From Nissolia schottii (lineage: Eukaryota; Streptophyta; Magnoliopsida; Fabales; Fabaceae), in NCBI GenBank assembly GCA_003254905.1, contig QANU01073741.1, forward strand, positions 202,898 to 266,897: DNA of 64,000 bases, given 5' to 3'. The translations under genes were made by a program, and so were the position numbers. Below, one piece after another: positions 55,245 to 64,000 of the stretch. The stretch's first letter is position 1; the number at the start of each line of letters is the position of its first letter. The notes under the pieces were generated by a model. That model saw only the letters and a list, made by a program, of their open reading frames with translations. It ran no database searches and was not told the DNA's origin.

Positions 55245-58200
55245 ATGTCCTCCTCTAGGCGTAGCCAATCATCCAGCAATTCAGGCAGATCAAGGCACAG
55301 TGCTAGAGTGATTGCTCAGACCACTGTGGATGCAAAACTCCATGCAACTTTTGAGGAGTCCGGTAGCTCTTTCGACTACTCCAATTCGGTGCGGTTCTCT
55401 TCCGGTACAGTCAGTGGAGACCACCAGCCGAGGTCTGATAGAGTGACAACTGCTTACCTCCATCAGATTCAGAAAGGGAAGTTCATCCAGCCTTTTGGTT
55501 GCTTGCTAGCTTTGGATGAGAAAACGTGCAAGGTCATTGCATACAGCGAGAATGCGCCTGAATTGCTGACCATGGTTAGCCATGCTGTCCCAAGTGTTGG
55601 CGACCACCCTGCCCTCGGCATTGGCACTGACATAAGGACTATTTTCACTGCCCCAAGTGCAGCTGCTTTGCAGAAAGCACTTGGATTTGGGGAGGTTTCT
55701 CTCCTTAACCCAATCCTAGTTCATTGCAAGACTTCTGGGAAGCCCTTTTACGCAATTATCCATCGTGTCACCGGATGTTTGATTGTCGATTTTGAGCCTG
55801 TCAAGGCTCATGAAGTTCCCATGACTGCGGCCGGCGCCCTGCAGTCTTACAAGCTTGCAGCGAAAGCAATAACTCGGTTGCAGTCTTTGCCTAGCGGGAG
55901 CATGGAAACGCTGTGTGACACGATGGTTCAAGAAGTTTTTGAGCTCACAGGTTATGACAGGGTGATGGCTTATAAGTTTCATGAGGATGATCACGGGGAG
56001 GTGATTGCTGAGGTCACAAAGCCTGGCCTGGAACCGTATCTAGGCTTGCACTATCCGGCCACCGATATTCCCCAGGCTACACGCTTTTTATTTATGAAGA
56101 ACAAGGTTCGTATGATAGTTGATTGTCGTGCAAAGCATGTGAAGGTGCTTCAAGACCCAAAGGTTCCCTTTGATTTAACTTTGTGTGGTTCGACTTTAAG
56201 GGCTGCTCATAGCTGCCATTTGCAATACATGGAGAACATGAATTCAATTGCTTCCCTCGTTATGGCAGTTGTGGTCAATGATAATGATGAAGATGGGGAT
56301 GGTTCTGATGTTGTTCAGCCACAGAAGAGAAAGAGACTCTGGGGTTTAGTAGTTTGCCATAACACTACTCCCAGGTTTGTTCCCTTTCCTCTAAGGTATG
56401 CTTGTGAGTTTTTGGCTCAAGTATTTGCCATCCATGTGAACAAAGAATTAGAGTTAGAATATCAGATTATTGAGAAGAACATTATGCGAACCCAAACACT
56501 CTTGTGTGATATGCTGATGCGAGATGCGCCCCTTGGTATTGTATCACAGAGCCCTAATGTAATGGATCTTGTGAAATGTGATGGGGCAGCCCTATTGTAT
56601 AGGAACAAGGTGTGGAGATTAGGTGTAGCACCGAGTGAGTCTCAAATAAGCGAGTTGGCTTTATGGCTCTCCGAGTGCCATATGGACTCCACAGGTTTGA
56701 GTACAGATAGCTTGTCTGATGCAGGGTTCCCGGGGGCTGCTGCTCTTGGAGATACAGTATGTGGAATGGCGGCTGTGAGAATTTCTTCCAAAGACTTAGT
56801 TTTCTGGTTTAGGTCGCACACCGCTGCGGAAATCCGATGGGGTGGCGCAAAGCATGAACCTGGTGAAAGGGATGATGTCAGGAAGATGCATCCTAGATCT
56901 TCATTCAAGGCTTTCCTTGAAGTTGTGAAGACAAGGAGCTTACCATGGAAGGACTATGAAATGGATGCCATTCATTCATTGCAGCTAATACTGAGGAATT
57001 CGTTCAAAGATACAGAGAATATGGATATAAGCACGCGTGTGATCGATACAAGACTAAGTGATATGAAGATTGAAGGAATGCAAGAACTGGAAGCAGTGAC
57101 AAGTGAGATGGTCAGGTTAATTGAAACAGCAACGGTGCCAATTTTGGCTGTTGATGTTGATGGCATGGTCAATGGATGGAATTCAAAAATTGCGGAGTTG
57201 ACGGGTCTTCCAGTTGAGGAAGCCATCGGAAAGAATTTACTCACACTGGTTGAGGATTTTTCAACAGATATAGTCAAGAAGATGCTGGACATGGCACTGC
57301 AGGGTATGTGCTTTTTCCTTTCCTCATTTTATGCTTATCTCAGCACATAGCTTCAGTTTTTTCTTTATAGTCTCAGCATTCATGAGCAGAAACTTTGGAA
57401 ATGAATGAGCATATCTGCAAGTATTTAGATGTGATCATATCTTGTCCCCTAAAGCCAATATTCATGAATGTTGCTCTGATGAAGAATTATAAGATTGTAT
57501 GCCTTACATCCAGTTCAATTCAGTTTTTTTAATCCTAACAAGACTTGGGAAGGAATGAAACAACAACACTGAAATGATTTTATCCCAGCTTTCCGTATTC
57601 TCTAAATAATTTATCTGGTTTTTTTTTTCCATGTAATTAGGTAAAGAAGAGAGGAATGTCCATTTTGAGATCAAAACACATGGTTTGAAGATTGATTCTG
57701 GTCCTATCAGCTTGGTAGTCAATGCTTGTGCGAGCAGGAATCTTCAAAATAACGTTGTGGGGGTCTGTTTTTTGGCCCAGGATATAACTGCTGAGAAGAC
57801 AGTCATGGACAAGTTCACCCGAATTGAAGGCGACTACAAGGCAATTGTACAGAACCCAAACCCATTAATCCCCCCAATATTTGGCACAGATGAGTTTGGC
57901 TGGTGCTGTGAATGGAATCCGGCTATGACAAAATTAACTGGATGGAAGAGAGAGGAGGTGATGGATAAAATGCTGTTAGGGGAGGTTTTCGGGACCCAGA
58001 TGGCTTGTTGTCGTCTAAAGAATCAAGAAGCTGTTGTTAACTTCGGCATTATACTTAATAAAGCCATGACTGGTATGGAAACTGAGAAGGCTGCTTTTGG
58101 TTTCTTTACTCGGAACAGGAAGTATGTAGAGTGCCTGCTTTCTGTGAGTAAGAAATTGGACATAGAGGGTGAAGTTACTGGAGTCTTCTGCTTCTTGCAG

Positions 58201-59863
58201 CTCGCTAGCCCCGAGCTGCAACAAGCATTGCATATTCAGCGACTATCTGAACAAACTGCCTTGAAGAGACTCAAAGCCTTAACTTATATGAAAAGGCAGA
58301 TCCGAAATCCTTTATGTGGGATCGTGCTCTCTCGAAAATTGCTGGAGAATACTGAGTTGGGAAGCGAACAAAAACAACTTCTGCACACCGGCACTCAGTG
58401 TCAACGCCAGCTTAGCAAAATTCTTGATGACTCGGATCTTGACAGCATCATTGATGGGTATGAATGATATCTGTGAACATTGTGCTTCTTGTTTTTCTTC
58501 TTGCAATTGTATGGCATTAAGCATTTATCACTTTCAGCTCCTATTAAATTCTAGAGGTTCCTATTTCCCGCCTCATGCTTGGCTCGTATACCCTTCAAAA
58601 TAAATAAATTAAATGCCTGAGGAACAAGTGAAATTCACCTAATACCAAGTGTCTTTAGAAATTGTAATCAGATTTTAGATGGCAATACTTTTATCAAGAA
58701 GAAATTTGAGTGTGCTTTAGCAATTACAATTCGAGTTTGTTTGTGCCCTCTTTCTTATCAAGCATGAAAGGAGTCAGGATTTCAACTGTGCTATTCTGTT
58801 GAGTTAATACTTTGCTGAGTTTATTTCCTGAATTTTGGGAACAGATTCTTGTAACTAACAATTTTTTCTTTTCTTTTCTTTTCTTTTTCCAGTAAGTGCA
58901 TAGCCCTTTATGTCCTCGCTACCCTCTTTTGCAGCATACTTCTGATTTAGTTTTGTACTAGTAGTTTTATTTAACCCTGACTTTGAAGTTTAAGCTTGCA
59001 TCAAAAGCATGCTTCACCATAAGGATTGGCTTGTTGGAGGCCATGCATGTTTTTATGTTCTAATGGTTCTTACTGTGTGCTTTCTGCATTCTTTCGAAAA
59101 CATTCTCTGCCATTAATTTATCTGTGTGTTGTTTATAACTATTGCACATTCCTTTCTGTTCTCTACTTGCAACAGCTACTTGGATTTGGAGATGGTTGAA
59201 TTCACTTTGCAAGAAGTTTTGGTTGTCTGCCTAAGTCAGATCACGACAAAGAGCGACGCGATGGGTATCAAAATACTCAACGATGTCACGGAGCAGATCA
59301 TGACAGAAACCTTATTTGGCGACAGTCTTAGGCTTCAGCAGGTCATAGCTGACTTCTTATTGATTTCCATCAATTTCACGCCAACCGGAGGTCAGGTTGT
59401 TATAGCAGCCTCTTTAACCAAAGATCAGTTAGGGAAATCAGTCCACCTGGCTTACTTGGAGCTCAGGTAACTAACTGTTCCAAACTCAGATTATCCTCTG
59501 AAACTTGTTAACTTATCCATGGTTAGTATTCCAGATGTATATTCTTGTGTTGAACCACAACCTTATGAGCAAAAGAAAGTTGCAATATTCCCTGTGATTA
59601 TATATGACTAATTATTGAGTCATTTACTGTTTTGCTTCTGTTATTTGTGCAGCATAACACACGACGGCGTCGGTGTTCCGGAAGCATTGCTGAACCAGAT
59701 GTTTGGACGCGGTGGACACGAATCCGAGGAAGGTATTAGTCTGCTGATTAGTAGAAAGCTGCTAAAACTCATGAATGGAGACGTAAGATATGTAAGGGAA
59801 TCAGGCAAATCATCTTTTATCTTAACAGTTGAACTAGCTGCAGCCCATAACTCGACGACTTAA
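55245..59863 (+). CDS. PHYA: phytochrome A apoprotein
   Basis: Phytochrome A is the red/far-red photoreceptor for very-low-fluence and far-red high-irradiance responses. It moves from cytosol to nucleus on light activation and helps control flowering time. Four coding exons join: 55245-57303, 57641-58457, 59176-59466 and 59653-59863. They total 3378 nt, 1125 aa. The Ser-rich N-terminus ([20 protein letters not shown]) is typical. PAS and GAF domains follow with the D274-I275-P276 motif and the chromophore Cys324 in AAHSCHLQ, then the PHY domain, two PAS domains (from about 610) and a histidine-kinase-related domain ([13 protein letters not shown] onward) ending in an ATPase-like region. The sequence looks whole. 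It resembles soybean phyA paralogues, possibly phyA3 (the E3 flowering locus), but I cannot tell which copy from sequence memory alone. Confidence 0.96.
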
Positions 59864-60987
59864 CATTTTGGAAATAAAGTAATAAGTTTTGTTTTGTACA
59901 TCATCAGAAAGGGAAAGGGTGCATCTCTATTAATGTAGAATGTTAACTCTAATTTGTTTTATGGTTTTTCTTTTCCCTGCCTCGTTTCCTATAACTTCTT
60001 GTACGGTACGGTGTAGATATGTATTAATCTTAACATTCTTGATATATGATATCGACTCAAAAATATGCTTATAAGATTATGAGATGTGCTTCTTTTTGGT
60101 TGCGAAGGATGCATCAGGAAAGAAAAATCTGCTAGAATTAAGATTACGCCCACTAGGGGAATATATCAGATGAATTTGGGTTGGTGGTCCTATACATTAG
60201 TTAGTTTATTTTTGTCACCATTCCAGAGGGAATGTGCTAGGCCAGTTATGGTTATATAGCATATATTATAAATAAGACCGATCCATACTTAGGTTTCCAG
60301 CTTTGTTGCGTTTCCAAATGTATTTGGTGGAGGGAAAGCGATAAGGAATCTTTTAACAATGAAATTGGCACTACATTGACATAGAAAACAACCTTCCAGC
60401 ATTTGATTTGCTGGCAAATGTATATGGATAAATAAACAATGCACATAACCAGTTTTAATAAGTAGCATCCCATCCATCTACCTAGATCCAATGCGCTATT
60501 ATTATAATAATAATTATAATAATAATAATAATAATAATAATGTATTTTACCATGCCATCTTAGTTCCTATACATGCGGATCAATCCAATTGAGATGAGTG
60601 TTATTTCAATGGGTATAGATTTCATTAAGATCCAATCCAATAACAAATAAATGGTAAGTGGACGCGATGTTTTAAGATAAATAAATACAAATACATTTTC
60701 TAATAAAAGTGAGATAAGAAAAGAGGTAAATAAACATTTTATTATTCTTGAATCGGCACTATGAGTATATAGTAACAAGAAGTGGCACTATTAACAAGGC
60801 AACACCAACAGTACCACTAATATATTATGTAATAATAGCCCAATTTGATTAACAGAACAACAAACACCAAAGTCACCTTTCAAATTCCAATAATTTTGAT
60901 CAAAGAAATGAAAACGTCCCCATATTTGTTAAAAAGAAAAGAAGAAAAGAAAAAAAGCAACACAAACCCGCTTGACATGGTCCTCTT
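59864..60987. other. convergent region between PHYA and the germin-like gene
   Basis: About 1.1 kb between converging stop codons. The left part should be the PHYA 3' UTR and the right part (about 60,800-60,987) the germin-like 3' UTR. An (AAT)n microsatellite lies at 60,498-60,541. Open frames on the minus strand around 60,250-60,780 are AT-rich shadows. Confidence 0.55.
60498..60541. repeat. imperfect (AAT)n microsatellite
   Basis: About fourteen AAT/TAA units, broken once by TAATTATAAT, lie between the 3' ends of PHYA and the germin-like gene. Confidence 0.88.
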
Positions 60988-62833
60988 CTACTTCTTGGGA
61001 GCAAGCCTGGACTTGATTTTCTCGACCTCCTTGGTACCAACCTGGAAGGCCTTGGTGAGCACATTGTCGGGCACAGGGGGCGTGGCGGCGAACAAGGTTA
61101 GAGCAATAGACTGTGTCCCAGGCAACTGGCTGTTAAAGGCGGCAATAACGGAAGCGGGGTAGTTACCATTGTTCTTCTGGAAATGAACCAATCCTTTGGG
61201 GAAAACGAAAATCTCGCCCTTGCTTATGGTCTTGGAAATGAGGACGTTGGAGGTAGTTATGAAGCCAACGTCCAGCTGGCCCTCGAGTACGAACACGACC
61301 TCAGTGGCGCGTGGGTGGGTGTGGGGCGGGTTGATGCCACCTGGCGCGTAGTCAATGCGTGAGAGCGACACGCCCAGTGTGTTCAGCCCTGGGATTTTCT
61401 CCACGTTCGCTCCGGTCACCACGGACCCGTACGTGGTGTTGGTGGAACCCGGTTTCGCTAGAATGTTCGAGAAGAAATCGCCTGCGTTCACCTTCGATGC
61501 GTCTTTGCAGGTGAATCCATTTACTTTTACACCTGTTTTTCTCCCACCACACACCATTATTCAAGTATCAGTACAAGTTACGCTCCGTCTAGTGCCAGAT
61601 ACACGTGACAAAGACTATTTTTTTGTAGCATAATGCTGAGACAAAAAAAAACCTTTTATGTGTGATATCTCGTGTTTCTCTCTTTTCTATATGAATTATG
61701 TGTGAGCTCTACCCTACTATAGTTTGGATGGCACCATGAATCTTTGTAAATGTGATCATAACATTGCTCATCACACATGCTTTTACTTTTGCATCCATTA
61801 TTTCAAAATTTAACATTAAATAGAAACTGAGTGGGTAATTATGTAATGTAATGATCGTTTAATAATGAGAGTGCATCAAAAATAATTTCGCTGTACATAT
61901 AGCACTATGAAAAGTTTGAGACAACGTATATACTTCCTCTTGCCAATGATGCTGCAATGATGATTCCGGAGATTAGCTAAAGTTTACTTTAATTCAAAAA
62001 AATTTAAAATGTTTATCTGGTGCCAACAGATTACGGGCATTAACTTTTGTATGGTTTATAATATAATTGTTGCTCAAAATATGGGTCAAATGGGTTGAAA
62101 AACTGAAATCGCCATCATGTCGGGTGATTTTAGAATTTAAAAAAAAAGGGGCTCAAATCGTCATCAAATGTAGCAATTTCAAGTCCTATAAGTGTTAAAA
62201 TCGTCACCCCCATGACAATGACGATTTCGATATATCACAGATTTTTTTTTAAATAATGATACTAAAATCGCCACAACACATGACATATCGTCACCCATAC
62301 AATTGTAAATCTTGTATTATATGTATATCATATTGATTTATTTTTGGAGAAAATCCTTGTAAAAAATCTACATATTACAGGTAAGGTAAAAGGGCAAAGA
62401 AATCTTAATCATACATATTGGGGACTATTGTATTAACTATTACTATAAATAAAATGATTAAAAGATGGGAGTCAGGAAAAAGCAAAAAAAGGTTAAAGTA
62501 GTTGGTATGGTAGGCCTTAAAGGGTTAGTTGGAGCTAACATGATTAAAAGAAAACCAAAGGAAAGGAAAATAAATAATTAAATTACCAAATAGAGAGAAC
62601 TAAATACAATGATTAAGAGGAAAAGTAAGGTTGCTCCTTTTTCCACCCTCTTGTGCTCTACAGACACAATACAATATAGAGAGTAATTGAAATTGAAAGC
62701 AGCAAGTACCTGAGGTAGGGTCGGCAACACAGATGTCTTGAAGAGGATCGGCATCTGATGCGGTGGTGGTGGTGGCGGCGGCTAACACCAAAGCAAGAGC
62801 CACAAGGAGGAGCAACCCAGATGAGAGCTTCAT
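60988..62833 (-). CDS. GLP: germin-like protein, secreted cupin
   Basis: Germin-like proteins are Mn-binding cupins of the cell wall/apoplast. Some have superoxide dismutase or other activities, and many respond to stress. Two exons join across a 1,177-bp intron: 62710-62833 and 60988-61532. They total 669 nt, 222 aa, the usual family length. A signal peptide (MKLSSGLLLLVALALVLAAA) ends near Ser26. Cys35 and Cys50 can form the conserved disulfide. Cupin box 1 has H112, H114 and E119 (NPPHTHPRATEVVFVLEG). Box 2 has H158 (GEIFVFPKGLVHFQKNNG). Together these are the four metal ligands. N73 in STNTT is a glycosylation site. The protein ends IKSRLAPKK. It most resembles Arabidopsis GLP10 (subfamily 2) from memory. 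The intron carries a repeated AAATCGYCA motif. Confidence 0.95.
62106..62295. repeat. AAATCGYCA motif cluster in the germin-like gene intron
   Basis: AAATCGCCA (62106-62114 and 62265-62273), AAATCGTCA (62155-62163 and 62198-62206) and the inverse TGACGATTT (62219-62227) occur within 190 bp, with a sixth variant, ATATCGTCA, just after 62,284. The pattern of short direct and inverse copies is typical of the interior of a non-autonomous transposon. Its ends are not clear. Confidence 0.5.
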
Positions 62834-63013
62834 TGTTACCTAGCTATAATGATCAAAAGAGCTAAGAAGAAGCAAGCAGCAGCAGCCAGAGACTTTTGTA
62901 GCCAATGAGAGTAGACAGAATGGAGATGAAAATATTAAATATTAAATATTAAATATATAAAAGTGGATTTAATTGTTTGGACAAGTTGGAACTATGTGAT
63001 GGGGTCTAGGGGG

Positions 63014-63021
63014 TATTTATA
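63014..63021 (-). promoter_or_regulatory. TATA box of the germin-like gene
   Basis: TATAAATA on the minus strand lies about 180 bp before the germin-like ATG at 62833. This places the transcription start near 62,985 and leaves a leader of about 150 bp. A CT/GA tract follows directly upstream. Confidence 0.6.
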
Positions 63022-63030
63022 ACAAGGATC

Positions 63031-63053
63031 GAGAGAGAGAGAGAGAGAGAGAG
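63031..63053. repeat. (GA)n tract upstream of the germin-like TATA box
   Basis: About eleven GA units lie ten bases upstream of the TATA box. On the gene's strand this is a CT run, and GA/CT repeats near plant core promoters can bind GAGA-binding (BBR/BPC) proteins. Repeat length is likely to vary. Confidence 0.85.
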
Positions 63054-63364
63054 GAGAAGACTTAGAAGGGAGAATAAATGTAAGGAGTGTGAATATAAAG
63101 CATGCAACATGCCCCTTCTTAAAGAAAAATCATTCGGGTCATCCAAAACCCAATGTATAAGGCCTTTCTCTGCTTGTCTATTTTGGGCCCCTTTTTAAGC
63201 TGTGACCCTGTCTTGCGTTGCGTCCCTTGCGCGTCTCTCATTATTTTATTTATAACAAATATTTTAGCAGGAGTAACAAGTATCAACTCATTTAGAATTT
63301 GACAAATTAGAAAGGGAAAAAAAATTCATTTAGTGTTCCAATTTTGCAGTTGTTTCTATGTCAG

Positions 63365-64000
63365 TTGATAGGGGTCGCAACTGGCTAGGCTGTAGCCAAC
63401 CGGGCTATAACCCGGTCTATTTAGGCCAAATTTATTTTTTGGCCTAAACCTTTTAAAAATCTATTTATATAAATAAGTCCTGCCTAGATTATTTGTAAAA
63501 TTTATTAAATCTACTAGGTCAGCTTGTTAATACTCATTTATAACTATAGTTTAAAAAATTAAAAAGTCTTCAAAAGAGATTTAAACGTGTGTTCATTACC
63601 ATGTAAAAACGCATCATTAACTATTATGCTCTCTGATATTGTAACTATTCAATATTTAATTATTTATAACTTAGCCACATAATTTTTCACAAGAAAAAAA
63701 GTACAAATCTACTTTTGATTAATGATTCAAAATGCCAAAAAAAAATTATAGGTTATAGTTGTTGTTTTTGGCATGCAATTTTTCATTCAATCTTCCATTG
63801 TTTTTTCTCTTAATTTTTTAAATTGACACACCTTATAATTTGGCCACAAGCTAGGCCAGGATTTGAAGCAAGTCAGGCTTAGGCGAAAGAAAAAAAAAAC
63901 TCATTATATGTCATAGGTTAGACTTCGACCTAATAATTATAATGCATGACCTATGAAAAGTTGTACTTAACTTAGTTAGACCTATTTCCACCCATATCAA
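63365..64000. mobile_element. putative non-autonomous DNA transposon at the window edge
   Basis: The left end TTGATAGGGGTCGCAACTGG is echoed by the reverse complement of the right edge, TTGATATGGGTGGAAATAGG. Subterminal GGCCTAAACCTTTT-type words recur through the element, and near the right end GTCATAGGTTAGACTTCGAC appears, related to GGCCTA repeats common in legume DNA. There is no transposase. The right end coincides with the last base of the window, so completeness cannot be judged. Confidence 0.4.

Overview
The window is nuclear DNA from a flowering plant, most likely a legume close to soybean (Glycine). The genes are intron-rich with plant GT-AG splice sites, the intergenic DNA is AT-rich and full of small inverted-repeat elements, and the phytochrome A and germin-like proteins look legume-like. 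Species and chromosome are inferred from the sequence alone. One unresolved base (n) lies near 55,091.

Layout. (1) 1-1,810: decayed transposon ends, a possible two-exon gene remnant and a lone promoter-like stretch. (2) 2,358-14,273 (+): a 21-exon gene for a TWD40-2-type WD40 protein of the TPLATE endocytic complex. An RTE-type LINE relic lies in intron 13. (3) 15,299-16,094 (-): APC13/BONSAI, a 63-aa anaphase-promoting-complex subunit in three tiny exons. (4) 17,940-19,226 (-): an intronless PPR protein. (5) 20,434-24,948 (-): RH3, a chloroplast DEAD-box RNA helicase in 10 exons. (6) 27,420-31,234 (+): a DUF300/LAZ1/TMEM184 membrane protein, divergent from RH3. The same two families are neighbours in Arabidopsis (At5g26742 and At5g26740, from memory). 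(7) 31,235-41,000: a gene-poor stretch with two small intronless genes for unknown basic proteins (33,837 and 38,983), a LINE RNase H relic and a long-TIR element. (8) 42,423-46,293 (+): mitochondrial translation initiation factor IF-2, with a cluster of site II promoter motifs upstream. (9) 47,101-47,900: a diverged array of roughly 180-bp repeats. (10) 49,201-49,665 (+): a small plant protein of unknown function. (11) 55,245-59,863 (+): phytochrome A in four coding exons. (12) 60,988-62,833 (-): a secreted germin-like cupin. (13) 63,365-64,000: a putative non-autonomous DNA transposon reaching the window edge.

The genes are an ordinary chromosomal series, not an operon. Two encode organelle gene-expression factors (RH3, mitochondrial IF-2), and the PPR protein may be a third. 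The others act in endocytosis, the cell cycle, light perception and the cell wall or apoplast. Coding exons were joined by hand. The spliced frames of all seven multi-exon genes come out divisible by three and end at a stop in keeping with their families. I found no tRNA, rRNA or CRISPR array, and no system that I can call new with confidence. The most unusual structures are the ~180-bp array, the 31-base C tract just before the TWD40-2 start, the short upstream frames overlapping the IF-2 start and the two orphan basic proteins.
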